DNA of 64,000 bases from the NCBI RefSeq assembly GCF_014196805.1, contig NZ_JACIEI010000003.1, positions 372,001 to 436,000 of the forward strand, in the 5' to 3' direction. A program made the position numbers and the translations under genes. Numbering within the stretch: position 1 is the stretch's first letter; every line of letters starts with the position of its first letter. Of the stretch, positions 9,864 to 19,252 are shown piece by piece. A model generated the notes under the pieces. The model did not search any database. It saw nothing but the letters and a program-made list of their open reading frames with translations, and was not told where the DNA came from. This DNA is from Sulfitobacter undariae. Lineage in GTDB: Bacteria; Pseudomonadota; Alphaproteobacteria; Rhodobacterales; Rhodobacteraceae.

Positions 9864-10757
9864 TTATACTGGCGCGGGTGCCTTGCGGCGCACACTGATC
9901 AACAGGCCTATGGTCAAAATCACAATTGCTGCAATGCTGGTCAGGCTCAGGCTTTCGCCTAAAATCAACGCGCCCAGAATAGCACCACCGCCGGGTACAG
10001 CGGCAAGAATGGCGGAGGTGTTCCCATTGCCGATGCTGCGCGATGCATGGGCGATGAAAAGCAGGCCGATGAGATTTGGCACAAACCCTTGATAGATCGC
10101 TTGCAGCATGAGCGGCCCAAGGGGGGCATCTGCAATGCCAGAGGGCAGCCAGAGTGCCCAGATCGGCAGATAGATCACCGCGTTTACGATTGTGCCACAA
10201 AAGATAATTTGCATCGCGCCCAGTTGCCAACGCTCGGACAAGATGACGTAAGATGAGAAAAAGACAGCACCAATGACAAAAAGGATATCGCCAATCCATG
10301 CGTCTGCGTTGCTGGCGGCGCTTGCGTCCCATGCTAAAACCACTGCCGAAGCAAGGATCATCGCCGCGCCGATCATCTGTTTGAGGCTGGGCATGATGCG
10401 TAAAGCAACAACCGCGAAAAGGATGCTGAGCAGGGGTAAGATCCCGTTCATGAAAATCCCGCCATGGGCCGCAGGCGCGTAAAGAAAGCCAGAGAAGACT
10501 GCCAGAATATAGACAGGTCCCAGAATAAACGCGATCACAGCGATTTGCCCCAGACGCAACCCGCGCCATGGTTTGTAATACAGGCACAAGGGCAGGGCGA
10601 TCAGGCTGGCCAAACCGTACCGCATGGCCGCGAGATCATAGATGGTTAGCCCGCTGTCTTTGGCGACCCGACTGACGATCAGCCAGAAAGACCAAACCAG
10701 AACGATGCTCCATGCGGCCGCATAGCCTGTTGCAGGAGAAGGAGAGCTATGGGCCAT
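9864..10757 (-). CDS. DMT family (EamA) transporter
   Basis: This protein of about 297 residues has ten hydrophobic segments and the two EamA repeats typical of drug/metabolite exporters in the inner membrane. It starts MAHSSPSPATGYAAAWS; a longer version beginning 25 codons upstream is possible but adds only a polar stretch. The substrate is unknown; relatives export amino acids, nucleosides or other metabolites. It is divergent from the YgiC-like gene. Confidence 0.88.
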   Translation of the reverse strand: MAHSSPSPATGYAAAWSIVLVWSFWLIVSRVAKDSGLTIYDLAAMRYGLASLIALPLCLYYKPWRGLRLGQIAVIAFILGPVYILAVFSGFLYAPAAHGGIFMNGILPLLSILFAVVALRIMPSLKQMIGAAMILASAVVLAWDASAASNADAWIGDILFVIGAVFFSSYVILSERWQLGAMQIIFCGTIVNAVIYLPIWALWLPSGIADAPLGPLMLQAIYQGFVPNLIGLLFIAHASRSIGNGNTSAILAAVPGGGAILGALILGESLSLTSIAAIVILTIGLLISVRRKAPAPV

Positions 10758-10940
10758 TGAAAATCTCGCTGTATGAAATGCGCTGGGGAAAAGTCTTGTG
10801 ACATGAGTAGGTTCAGGAGACCTCTGTGGCAAGGGCGCACCGCAGGTTGGGTTTGTTTCGCTGCGACACCGAGGGCTAAACTATGGCTGGCTGCGGGGCG
10901 CGAAATCCAGTAAATGAACACAAAACAGGGAGGCGATGCC

Positions 10941-12167
10941 ATGCAGAAAATAGATTTGCCAGAGCGGCCGGATTGGCGTGCATATGCGCAAGAGGTGGGG
11001 TTTACCTTTGCCGATATGCATGGCGAACCCTATTGGGATGAAACCTCGGCCTATGCGTTTTCACTTGAGCAGATCGAGAACGACATCGAAGACCCGGCAA
11101 CCGAACTGCATGAAATGTGCCGTGAGGCAGTTGCGCATATCGTGACCAGCGAAGATCTGATGGACCGTTTGGCGATACCTGAAAAACACCGTGATATGAT
11201 CGCGGCCAGTTGGCGGGACGGTGACCCTGAAATTTACGGTCGGTTTGATTTTGCCTATGATGGCAACGGCCCAGCCAAAATGCTGGAATATAACGCAGAT
11301 ACGCCAACGTCGCTTTATGAAAGCGCAGCGTTTCAGTGGCAATGGCTGGAAGACCAACTGGCCGCAGGGGTGCTGCCCGAAGGATCGGATCAGTTTAACG
11401 GTATCCATGAGGCACTGGTTGCGCGGTTTACCGACGTGTTCGAGCCAGAGAGCGACCTGCACTTTACAGCCGTCGCGGGCAACCCCGAGGATTACGGAAC
11501 GGTTGAGGCCATGGGATGGGCTGCGCGTGAGGCGGGGTTGGGGGCGCATTACTGTGACCTTGATAAAATCGCGCTCAGCGATGACGGGCAGTTTCTGGAC
11601 GATGAGGACCGCCGCATCGCCGTGTTGTTCAAGCTCTACCCCTGGGAAGACCTACTGCGGGACGACTATGCCGACCACATCACCGGATCGGGGTGCTTGT
11701 TCATCGAACCCGCTTGGAAAGCCCTGTTATCCAACAAAGGGCTATTGCCTGTGTTGTGGCAGATGTTTGAAGGCCACCCCAATCTACTGCCTGCCTTCTT
11801 TGAACAAGATATTGCAGATGCGATGACAGGGAATGGCACGGCGGCAGTGGATGTTGCCGAAACCTTTGGTCGCGCCGAGGCCCAATTGATCGCTGGCCAT
11901 GTCCGTAAACCGATTCTGTCGCGGGAAGGGGCCTCCGTTTCGATCCACAAATCGGGTGAGGTTGTTGAGCAATCCACAAATACTGACTACGCCGAACATC
12001 CACGTATCATTCAGGCCTATGCGCCTTTGCCTCAGTTTGACGGGTTTCGCCCCGTGATCGGGGCTTGGATTGTGGGGCAGGCCTGTGCCGGTATCGGGGT
12101 GCGGGAAGACCGCTCGCGTATCACCCAAGATTTGTCGCGATTTAAGCCGCACTATATTACTGCGTGA
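10941..12167 (+). CDS. Glutathionylspermidine synthase-like ATP-grasp protein (YgiC/YjfC type)
   Basis: This 408-residue protein matches the C-terminal synthetase domain of glutathionylspermidine synthase, as in YgiC and YjfC of E. coli (about 386 aa). Visible family features are the block GRFDFAYDGNGPAKMLEYNADTP (near residues 95-117), FIEPAWKALLSNKGLLP near 258, and a C-terminal SREGASVSI loop with GAWIVG. The amidase domain of full GspSA is absent. A GGGAGG ribosome-binding site 8 bases before the second in-frame ATG sets the start. The downstream gene is a YgiB-like lipoprotein, the same pairing as ygiB-ygiC. The true ligase substrate is not known. Confidence 0.85.
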   Translation: MQKIDLPERPDWRAYAQEVGFTFADMHGEPYWDETSAYAFSLEQIENDIEDPATELHEMCREAVAHIVTSEDLMDRLAIPEKHRDMIAASWRDGDPEIYGRFDFAYDGNGPAKMLEYNADTPTSLYESAAFQWQWLEDQLAAGVLPEGSDQFNGIHEALVARFTDVFEPESDLHFTAVAGNPEDYGTVEAMGWAAREAGLGAHYCDLDKIALSDDGQFLDDEDRRIAVLFKLYPWEDLLRDDYADHITGSGCLFIEPAWKALLSNKGLLPVLWQMFEGHPNLLPAFFEQDIADAMTGNGTAAVDVAETFGRAEAQLIAGHVRKPILSREGASVSIHKSGEVVEQSTNTDYAEHPRIIQAYAPLPQFDGFRPVIGAWIVGQACAGIGVREDRSRITQDLSRFKPHYITA

Positions 12168-12213
12168 AACGTGCTACACGCATATCCAAAGCCGAGTAGA
12201 AAGTAGAATTGTC

Positions 12214-12795
12214 ATGACCAAACGCTCCAAAACCGTTGCTATCGCCATTGTCGGGGCAGCCGCCTTTACCCTTGCAGGGTGCCGCGAAGAAAAAGTGGAT
12301 GCGGCCACCTTCCCAGACTTGGAAAGCTGTATGGCGGAAGCCGACCGTGGGGGCACGTTCACCGTGCAAGATTGTAAAGAATCGGTTGCCGCAGCCGAGA
12401 CACTGCACGTGGAAGCGGCACCGCGTTATGATAGTGTTGCGGTCTGCGAGGAGCAGCACGGCGCTGGCGCTTGCGGATCAGAGGCGACGCAAACACAGGG
12501 CGGATCAGGCAGTATTTTCATGCCACTTTTGGCAGGGTATCTGATTGGCAATATGCTGGGCGGGCGATCTGGTATGTCAGCGGGGCAGCCACTGTATAAA
12601 ACACCCGATGGTAAATACACCAATGCGGCGCGCACCAACACCTACTCCAGCAACCGTGGCGCAGCCAAGCTGGGGACATCCCAATTCAACAAACCAGCTA
12701 CCACAGCAGGCAAAACCCCGATGACACGGGCAACAGCCAGTTCGCGGGGCGGCTTTGGCAAATCCTCTAGGGGGCGGTCCAGCTTTGGGGGATAA
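12214..12795 (+). CDS. DUF1190 (YgiB-like) lipoprotein
   Basis: This 193-residue protein has a lipoprotein signal ending in LAGC (Cys23), so it should be anchored to a membrane on the outer face. Residues 28-100 match DUF1190: ESCMAEA and CEEQHG cysteine-containing segments, then a glycine-rich stretch around LLAGYLIGNMLGG. The C-terminal third is Ser/Thr/Gly/Arg-rich and low in complexity, as in YgiB. It starts 46 bases after the YgiC-like gene, so the two probably share a transcript. I chose this ATG because the longer frame overlaps the upstream gene and lacks a signal. Confidence 0.85.
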   Translation: MTKRSKTVAIAIVGAAAFTLAGCREEKVDAATFPDLESCMAEADRGGTFTVQDCKESVAAAETLHVEAAPRYDSVAVCEEQHGAGACGSEATQTQGGSGSIFMPLLAGYLIGNMLGGRSGMSAGQPLYKTPDGKYTNAARTNTYSSNRGAAKLGTSQFNKPATTAGKTPMTRATASSRGGFGKSSRGRSSFGG

Positions 12796-12983
12796 TGAAA
12801 TTATCGTCGTGCTTGCGGCTGGGCAGGGTAGATCGCTGTGAAACTGTGGGAAATTTCCAAGGGATTCAGTTTGAAAACGAAATTGTTGGCGACTACACGG
12901 ACATGTGATTGCGCTTATGGAGGCCAATCCTTTACATCTATACGGGATATTGCAAGGTCCGGAATAACTAGGAGCGTTACATT

Positions 12984-13649
12984 ATGTTGACCAAACGTCA
13001 TTTTATCATTTCTTCGGCGGCGCTGTTTTCAGCCCCGATTACTGTTGGCACAGCGGCGGCGGCAACAACCAACAGAGCAATGTGGGATGCTTGGGATGCC
13101 CAAGTGACGCCTGCGGGGTATGATCCGAAAACGACAAACCCTTGGGGTGTAAGGCAGCGGTTTTTGCCGCGCTTGGTGGAAGCCAACCCAAATTTGAGAG
13201 CAGGCGACATCCATGTGGATGCGGTTGCGCGCTATCTGTATCACATTCAGGCTGATGGCACTGCGATGCGCTACGGCGTCGCAATCGCGCGTGGCAACCT
13301 TTACGAGCCGGGAACGTATTCTATCAAACGTAAGGCAAAATGGCCCACATGGACGCCAACGGCCAACATGATCAGACGCGATCCAGAACTCTATGCACAG
13401 CACGCAGGGGGAATGGATGCAGGTCCGTCGAACCCGCTGGGTTCACGTGCATTGTATCTCTTTGTCGGAAATCGTGACACTTACTTGCGTATTCACGGAT
13501 CACCCAGCCCGCGCTCCATTGGCGGCAGGGCCAGTTCTGGCTGTGTGCGGATGATCATGCCGCACATCAATGATCTATACGAACATGTTAATACGGGCTC
13601 GGTGGCAACGCTGTATCCACCAGAAGAGCTGGTCACTGCAAAAAGCTAA
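12984..13649 (+). CDS. L,D-transpeptidase (YkuD domain), exported
   Basis: This 221-residue protein has an N-terminal export signal (residues 1-27, ending near TAAAA) and a YkuD catalytic domain. The active-site motif runs from HGSPSPRSIGG (171-181) to SSGCVRM, with the nucleophile Cys187. Such enzymes form 3-3 cross-links in peptidoglycan or attach proteins to it. The ATG follows an AGGAG site. It is monocistronic and ends at a strong bidirectional terminator. Confidence 0.92.
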   Translation: MLTKRHFIISSAALFSAPITVGTAAAATTNRAMWDAWDAQVTPAGYDPKTTNPWGVRQRFLPRLVEANPNLRAGDIHVDAVARYLYHIQADGTAMRYGVAIARGNLYEPGTYSIKRKAKWPTWTPTANMIRRDPELYAQHAGGMDAGPSNPLGSRALYLFVGNRDTYLRIHGSPSPRSIGGRASSGCVRMIMPHINDLYEHVNTGSVATLYPPEELVTAKS

Positions 13650-13674
13650 GCAGTTAAAGTTAAGACAGTTAGGG

Positions 13675-13715
13675 ATGGGCTTTGCGTTGTAATAACGCAA
13701 AGCCCATTTTCATTT
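13675..13715. terminator. Bidirectional terminator between convergent genes
   Basis: A perfect 14-bp stem (ATGGGCTTTGCGTT / AACGCAAAGCCCAT) with a 5-base loop is followed by TTTCATTTTT on the plus strand. It lies between the L,D-transpeptidase gene and the minus-strand lipoprotein gene. Confidence 0.85.
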
Positions 13716-14006
13716 TTAGCCGGTTGCAGCTTCTTTTGCCGCGCGGCTGCAAATTGGGTTGCCGGTTTTTGTACGAAGTGGCAGGAAAATCGTTTCAACT
13801 GGGCCTCTGTGACGATAGACATAACACCCGTCTGTTTCATCGATTTTGACCGCAGTTAGATCCTGATCTGGGGCTGCAATGGTCAAAATTGACTCGGGCA
13901 GCTCTTTGAAAATCCCTTCATCCGGTCCTGCAGTCGTATTTTGTGTATTTGCGCAAGCGGTGACCAGCATAGCGGTGCATCCTGCAATCCAAACCTTAGC
14001 GTTCAT
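13716..14006 (-). CDS. Small putative lipoprotein
   Basis: This 96-residue protein has a lipoprotein signal (MNAKVWIAGCTAMLVTAC, lipobox VTAC) and a short acidic mature part with two cysteines (in DGCYVYRH and NPICSRA) that could form a disulfide. The start is chosen for its GGAGA ribosome-binding site and a clean signal; five more upstream codons are possible. No family is recognised. Another small lipoprotein at 46633 has similar build but no obvious sequence match. Confidence 0.7.
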   Translation of the reverse strand: MNAKVWIAGCTAMLVTACANTQNTTAGPDEGIFKELPESILTIAAPDQDLTAVKIDETDGCYVYRHRGPVETIFLPLRTKTGNPICSRAAKEAATG

Positions 14007-14202
14007 GAGCCATATCTCCAATAAATCATCGTAAAATGGTAAGCTACTCTAGCTATAAAGTAAAACCAGTCATTCGCCATGTACGCTGGTTTGTTTCACA
14101 GTTTTGGTATTCTTGATACAGCAATGAAGCGGCTGGGCTTGTCCGTGCGCAAAAGGGACGATAACAACGAGCGAAAGACATGCTTGAGGACGGGGACACC
14201 TA

Positions 14203-15834
14203 ATGCCGCAAAGCACATCAACGCTGACGCTTTTTCGGAACCAGACATTCAGAATGCTCTGGCTGGCAGCTCTTACATCAAATTTTGGCGGGTTGGTTCA
14301 GGCGGTTGGCGCGGCGTGGATGATGACCTCGTTGACCGATTCACAAAGCATGGTTGCGCTGGTACAGTCTTCTGTGACGCTTCCGATTATGGTGTTCTCG
14401 CTGCTGGCAGGGGTCTTTGCTGACAACTTTGACCGCCGCAAGGTGATGCTGGTGGCGCAGTCATTTATGCTGGTTGTATCGGTCTTGCTGGCATTTATGG
14501 CGTTCCAAGGCTTGCTTTCGCCGTGGTTGTTGTTGGGATTCACCTTTCTGATCGGCTGCGGTACGGCGCTGCACAATCCTTCTTGGCAAGCCTCGATGGG
14601 GGATATCGTGTCGCGTGATGAACTGTCAGCGGCGGTGTCTCTTAACAGTATGGGATTTAATCTGATGCGCAGCATTGGCCCTGCTGCGGGCGGGGCCATT
14701 GTGGCTGTTGCAGGCGCGGCGGCGGCCTTTACGGTGAATGCCCTTAGCTATGTGGGCATCATCACGGCTTTGTGGATATGGCACCCCGTTACGCCCGAAC
14801 GGCATCTGCCCCGCGAACGCATGGGCAGCGCGTTTTCCGCTGGCTTGCGCTATGTCGCGATGTCTCCCAATCTGTTGAAAGTAATTTTTCGCGGCTTCAT
14901 GTTCGGGCTGTCTGCAATTGCGATTTTAGCTTTACTACCGCTGATCGTGAAAGAAATGCTGCAAGGTGGTGCCTTGGTTTACGGTGTCTTGCTGGGGTGT
15001 TTCGGTATGGGCGCTGTTGGCGGTGCGCTGATGAACGCACGGCTGCGTGCGCGTTTCCAGAATGAGCAGATTGCGCGCGCTGCATTTTTTGTCTTCGCGC
15101 TGAGCAGCATCACATTGGGTGTCAGTCAGCATTACCTGTTCAGTGGTGCAGCGCTGTTGTTTGCGGGGGCCAGTTGGGTGCTGGCATTGTCGCTGTTTAA
15201 TGTCACAGTACAACTGTCAACACCGCGTTGGGTGGTTGGCAGGGCTCTTGCCTTGTACCAAACGGGCGTTTTTGGCGGGATGGCCGGTGGTAGCTGGGCA
15301 TGGGGCAGCATCGCCGAAAACTTCGGTGCGGATCTGGCAATGTTTATCGCAGCAGGTTTGTTGGTTCTTGGAGGGCTGGCAGGGCTGATGTTTCCGCTGC
15401 CAGATTCCGCTGAACTTGACCTTAACCCGCTTAACTCCTTCACAGAGCCGCCTTTGCGGCTTGATCTGAAGCAGCGCAGTGGGCCGATCATGATCATGAT
15501 TGATTATGAAATTGCGCAAAAGGATGTCACGGCGTTTCTGGCTGTGATGAGCGGACGGCGGCGCATCCGAATTCGTGACGGCGCGCAGCAGTGGACGCTT
15601 TTGCGTGATCTTGAAAACCCTGACATCTGGACAGAAACATATCACGTGCCAACATGGATCGAATATGTCCGCCATCACGAACGGCGTACACAAGCCGATG
15701 CTGACTCTCATGCTCAGGTGTTGAAGTTGCATTGCGGCAGCGCGCCGCCCAAGGTGCACCGCATGATCGAGCGCCAGGCTATTTCGCTGCGCGATGATAC
15801 CCCGCTCAAAAGTGATACTGACAAAAATACCTAA
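14203..15834 (+). CDS. MFS transporter (MFS_3 type) with C-terminal extra domain
   Basis: Residues 1-410 of this 543-residue protein form a 12-helix major-facilitator exporter of the MFS_3 group (EntS-like). It opens with FRNQTFRMLWLAAL and carries the loop DNFDRRKVML after helix 2. Residues 425-530 form a soluble tail starting after PPLRLDL; its pattern (YEIAQKDVTAFLAVM, TYHVPTWIEYVRHHERRTQAD) resembles the ferredoxin-like monooxygenase/ABM fold found at the C-terminus of many MFS_3 proteins. The substrate is unknown. It stands alone, with no neighbour suggesting a cargo. Confidence 0.85.
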   Translation: MPQSTSTLTLFRNQTFRMLWLAALTSNFGGLVQAVGAAWMMTSLTDSQSMVALVQSSVTLPIMVFSLLAGVFADNFDRRKVMLVAQSFMLVVSVLLAFMAFQGLLSPWLLLGFTFLIGCGTALHNPSWQASMGDIVSRDELSAAVSLNSMGFNLMRSIGPAAGGAIVAVAGAAAAFTVNALSYVGIITALWIWHPVTPERHLPRERMGSAFSAGLRYVAMSPNLLKVIFRGFMFGLSAIAILALLPLIVKEMLQGGALVYGVLLGCFGMGAVGGALMNARLRARFQNEQIARAAFFVFALSSITLGVSQHYLFSGAALLFAGASWVLALSLFNVTVQLSTPRWVVGRALALYQTGVFGGMAGGSWAWGSIAENFGADLAMFIAAGLLVLGGLAGLMFPLPDSAELDLNPLNSFTEPPLRLDLKQRSGPIMIMIDYEIAQKDVTAFLAVMSGRRRIRIRDGAQQWTLLRDLENPDIWTETYHVPTWIEYVRHHERRTQADADSHAQVLKLHCGSAPPKVHRMIERQAISLRDDTPLKSDTDKNT

Positions 15835-16021
15835 TTGCGGAAGTGAAGCGCCGTTTGGGCGTATTGCAGGTGGTGAGGGCGCTGATTTGGCCACAATCCT
15901 CCTGCTGGGGGCATTCTGACCTTGAATTGCGAGAGTAGTTTTGACAAGGGTCCGTTAAGTGTCGAAAATTACGGCGGAAATGGTCTTTATCTATTCATTT
16001 CTTGATCTCTAGGAGTTTTTC

Positions 16022-16948
16022 ATGGCTATCACTCAACTCGTTACACATTCAGGCGGCTTTCACGCTGACGAACTTTTGTCATCGGTTGTCCTTACGCGCC
16101 TGTTTCCACAAGCTGAGTTGCTGCGCAGCCGTGACCGGCAGACGATCACGCCCGCGGAAAACAAAATCATCTATGATGTCGGCGGGGCCTTTGATGCCGA
16201 AGCACAGATATTCGATCACCACCAGCGTCCCGGCCCTTTGCGTGAAGATGATCAGCCCTATAGCTCCTTTGGTTTGATTTGGGCGCATTACGGGCGTGAC
16301 TATCTGACTGCGATGGATGTGCCAGCAGGTGACATCGAGGCAATTCACGCCAAGTTTGACGAGAAGTTTGTGTTGCCAATTGATTTGCTGGACAATGGCG
16401 CGATGGAACCTTCGGTTGCTGGCCCGTTGTCCATCCTGACACTACCGTCTTTGTTGGGCAGTTTGAAACCTGTGTTTGACGATGCTTCACCTACCGCGGA
16501 TGATGATGCATTTCTAACGGCCTTGCCGATCGCGCGCAGTTTCGTCGAAGCGCAAATCCGTAATTTTGCCGCCAAAGCGCGCGCGGTTGGGATTGTAGAA
16601 GAAGCCATCGCAAACGCGGGCACGTCTGCGATACTGGAACTGCCAATGGGTATGCCGTACCGCTCGGCGTTGGACAAGGCCGAGGCCGATCACATTTTGT
16701 TTGTGGTTCACCCGCGCGGTGAAGACTGGACACTAGGGGGTATCAAATTGTCTTCGGAGACCTTTGAACAACGTGCCGACCTGCCGCTTGCTTGGGCAGG
16801 TTTGACGGATGCGGATCTGGAAGCCGCCAGCGGCGTTGTAGGGGCCAAATTCTGTCACAACGCGCGCTTTATTGCTGTGGCTAGCACGCGCGAGGCAATT
16901 TTAGAGATGGCCGAGCTGGCTGTGCAAGAGGCCCAAAAAGAGAGCTAG
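16022..16948 (+). CDS. MYG1 family protein (UPF0160)
   Basis: This 308-residue protein matches the MYG1/UPF0160 family throughout. It has the N-terminal THSGGFHADELL motif, DVGGAFDAEAQIFDHHQ (DHH-like metal-binding site, residues 50-66) and a C-terminal CHNARFIAVA segment. Eukaryotic MYG1 is a 3'-5' RNA exonuclease, so a metal-dependent nuclease role is plausible. An AGGAG site 7 bases upstream supports the start. It is convergent with the B12/pseudoazurin operon. Confidence 0.9.
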   Translation: MAITQLVTHSGGFHADELLSSVVLTRLFPQAELLRSRDRQTITPAENKIIYDVGGAFDAEAQIFDHHQRPGPLREDDQPYSSFGLIWAHYGRDYLTAMDVPAGDIEAIHAKFDEKFVLPIDLLDNGAMEPSVAGPLSILTLPSLLGSLKPVFDDASPTADDDAFLTALPIARSFVEAQIRNFAAKARAVGIVEEAIANAGTSAILELPMGMPYRSALDKAEADHILFVVHPRGEDWTLGGIKLSSETFEQRADLPLAWAGLTDADLEAASGVVGAKFCHNARFIAVASTREAILEMAELAVQEAQKES

Positions 16949-16983
16949 GCTGTCATAGCCTAGGCCGCTACATCATTTTTTCT

Positions 16984-17418
16984 TCACTTTAGCGCTGTTT
17001 CAAGAATGGCGCTAAAGCGGTCTTTTGCACGGTTAGGCAAATCATCGGGTAGTGTGTCGCTGGTCGCTGTGTCCACTTCACCCACATCGATGATCATAAC
17101 CATACCCATCGAAAAATGCGGCGAACATTTAATGCCATAGCGCCCCGATACTGTCAGTTCGGTTGTGAAATCTTCGTTGATTTTGCTTTTGAAAGGCACA
17201 GCGCCGTCAGGCAGCATTGTGTCTATTGTCGCAGCGTTATGGCTGGATTGTTCGGGAATAAAGCGGACGCTGTCGCCCTGTGCAATCGCCAGATAAGAGG
17301 GCTCGTATTGCATGGCACCGTTTGCGTTGCGGTTATACATCCTGACCTCATGAATTTCTGCGAAGGCAGGCGCGGCAAGCAGGCAGAAGATAAAAGGCAG
17401 CGCGCATTTGAGCGTCAT
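16984..17418 (-). CDS. Pseudoazurin (type I copper protein)
   Basis: This 144-residue protein has a cleaved signal peptide (ends AFA) and a mature cupredoxin domain closely matching pseudoazurin: YEPSYLAIAQGDSVRFIP, FKSKINEDF, then the copper loop. All four copper ligands are visible: His in SSHNA, Cys and His in KCSPH, and Met in SMGM. It is a periplasmic one-electron carrier, classically the donor to nitrite or nitrous oxide reductase. Oddly, its ATG overlaps the stop of the B12-transporter ATPase gene by 4 bases, making it the fourth gene of a cobalamin-riboswitch operon. No denitrification gene is in the window. Confidence 0.93.
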   Translation of the reverse strand: MTLKCALPFIFCLLAAPAFAEIHEVRMYNRNANGAMQYEPSYLAIAQGDSVRFIPEQSSHNAATIDTMLPDGAVPFKSKINEDFTTELTVSGRYGIKCSPHFSMGMVMIIDVGEVDTATSDTLPDDLPNRAKDRFSAILETALK

Positions 17419-18191
17419 ATGAGTTCGTCCTCGATGCTATGAAAACGCAAGATGGTGCTATTGTCGGTGGGGTCATGCAACGGCGTGGCACGAACGCGGA
17501 ATACACTGGCAAGGCGTTCAGGCGTCAGAACGTCGGCAGGGGCGCCGCAAATGATCAGCCGACCGTTATCCATGACCGCCAAGCGATCACAGGTCATTGC
17601 TTGGTTCAGGTCATGCAGGGCCATGACCACGGTGACATCTAGGGTGCTGACCAGCCGCAAAAGCGAAAGTTGATAGTGAATATCAAGATGGTTTGTCGGT
17701 TCATCCAGCAGCAGCAGTTGGGGGCGTTGTGCCAGTGCACGGGCGATGTGCACCCGCTGGCGCTCTCCGCCAGAAAGCGTATCCCAGCTGTGGTCGATCA
17801 TTTGCGCCATGCCAACGGCATCTAGGACCTCGTTCACAATGGCTTCATCTTGGGGGCCAAAGGGCGATAAGGCCGAAAGCCAAGGCGTGCGACCCAGTTC
17901 AACCACATCACGCACGGTGAGGGCTTCGGATGTTTCGGCCAATTGTTCGACAAAGGCGATGCGTTGCGCCATTTCGCGGCGCGAAAGTGTCTCGGTCGGC
18001 TGTCCGTCAAGGAAAACCTGCCCCCGAGGCCGCCGGAGCAACCCTGCCATCAGACGTAAAAGTGTTGATTTTCCAGATCCGTTTGGCCCGATCAGACCCA
18101 ATGTCTCACCGGGTTGTACATCAAGGGTTATGCCCTCGATGATGGGTTTAGAACTGCGGTTCCATCCGACATCCTGTGTGGTTAGCCTCAT
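17415..18191 (-). CDS. btuD: Vitamin B12 ABC transporter ATPase
   Basis: This 258-residue FecE/BtuD-type ATPase has Walker A GPNGSGKST, signature LSGGERQR, Walker B LLLLDEPTNH and switch histidine MALHDLNQA. It powers uptake through the adjacent FecCD-type permease. The start overlaps the permease stop by 4 bases; an upstream in-frame extension of over 120 codons only reads through the permease gene. The cobalamin riboswitch at the head of the operon points to B12 rather than an iron chelate. Confidence 0.85.
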   Translation of the reverse strand: MRLTTQDVGWNRSSKPIIEGITLDVQPGETLGLIGPNGSGKSTLLRLMAGLLRRPRGQVFLDGQPTETLSRREMAQRIAFVEQLAETSEALTVRDVVELGRTPWLSALSPFGPQDEAIVNEVLDAVGMAQMIDHSWDTLSGGERQRVHIARALAQRPQLLLLDEPTNHLDIHYQLSLLRLVSTLDVTVVMALHDLNQAMTCDRLAVMDNGRLIICGAPADVLTPERLASVFRVRATPLHDPTDNSTILRFHSIEDELI

Positions 18192-19252
18192 GTGCGCTTC
18201 CTGTTGCGGATCAGGATCAAGGCAAAGGCAGGCGCACCGACAAGCGCTGTGACAACGCCAATGGGGACAACTTGACCGGGGATCAGCATGCGCGATGTGA
18301 CATCGGCTGCGATCAAAAACAGGGCACCTGCAAGGGCCGACGCAGGGATCAGGCGTGCATGGCGGGGGCCAACGACAAACCGCATGGCATGGGGGATAAC
18401 CAGCCCGACAAAGCCGATGGAACCGACAAGGCTCACCATGGTGGCGGTCATCAATGTGGTGGCACCAATCAACATGGCTTGTACACGCCGCACGTTGATC
18501 CCGAGTGAGGCTGCAGAGGAACTGCCGAAGGTAAACGCATCCATGGCGCGCATGAACCACATGGCCGTCAGTAACCCGAATACAGCAGCAGGGGCCGCGA
18601 GCCAGACATCAGGCCAGCGGACGCCAGATAGATTGCCCAGAAGCCAAAACATGATCCCGCGTGCTTGTTCTGCATTTGCAGATTTGGCGATAAAAAAGGA
18701 CGTCAGCGCGTTGAAGAGCTGCGAGCCAGCGATGCCCGCCAACACAAGCTGCGCCGAGCCGCCGCCTGCCGCACGCGCCAGCAGCGCGACCAGAACAAAG
18801 GCCAGTGTTGCGCCGACAAATGCGCCAGCCGAAATGCCGATCATGCCGCCACCAATGCCCAGAATGGTCACGGCAACGGCACCAGTAGATGCGCCAGCAG
18901 ATACGCCCAGTAGATAGGGGTCAGCGAGCGCATTGCGCACCAGAGATTGTAAAACAACCCCCGACAACGCAAGCCCCGCGCCACAAGCAGCTGCAACCAA
19001 AGTACGCGGCAGGCGGTAGCTCCAGATAATGCCTGCATCTATTGGATCGACGGGATAACCCGCCCCCCAGAGGTTATTGGCCAGCACCATGCCCACTGTG
19101 CGCGCTGAAATGGGCATTTCGCCAATAATCACACCCGCTATAATTGCCAGTAACAGTACGGCGACCGCAGGCACACCTCTGACGAGCAGGGTGCGCAATA
19201 GCACCCGAGCAGTTTCGCCATTGGCACGCACAGTGGCCGCCGCACTTCTCAT
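18188..19252 (-). CDS. btuC: Vitamin B12 ABC transporter permease (FecCD family)
   Basis: This 354-residue protein has about ten membrane helices and classic FecCD landmarks: YRLPRTLVAAACGAGLALSG (near residue 78), NALADPYLLGVSAGAS and GSIGFVGLVIPHAMR. It forms the channel of a type II ABC importer. Its ATG overlaps the stop of the binding-protein gene by 4 bases. The substrate is inferred from the riboswitch. Confidence 0.88.
   Translation of the reverse strand: MRSAAATVRANGETARVLLRTLLVRGVPAVAVLLLAIIAGVIIGEMPISARTVGMVLANNLWGAGYPVDPIDAGIIWSYRLPRTLVAAACGAGLALSGVVLQSLVRNALADPYLLGVSAGASTGAVAVTILGIGGGMIGISAGAFVGATLAFVLVALLARAAGGGSAQLVLAGIAGSQLFNALTSFFIAKSANAEQARGIMFWLLGNLSGVRWPDVWLAAPAAVFGLLTAMWFMRAMDAFTFGSSSAASLGINVRRVQAMLIGATTLMTATMVSLVGSIGFVGLVIPHAMRFVVGPRHARLIPASALAGALFLIAADVTSRMLIPGQVVPIGVVTALVGAPAFALILIRNRKRT

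Noticed and set aside
18192-18560. N-terminal extension of the B12 ATPase
   Set aside because: It reads the permease gene in the wrong frame; the ATGA overlap start gives the standard ATPase length.
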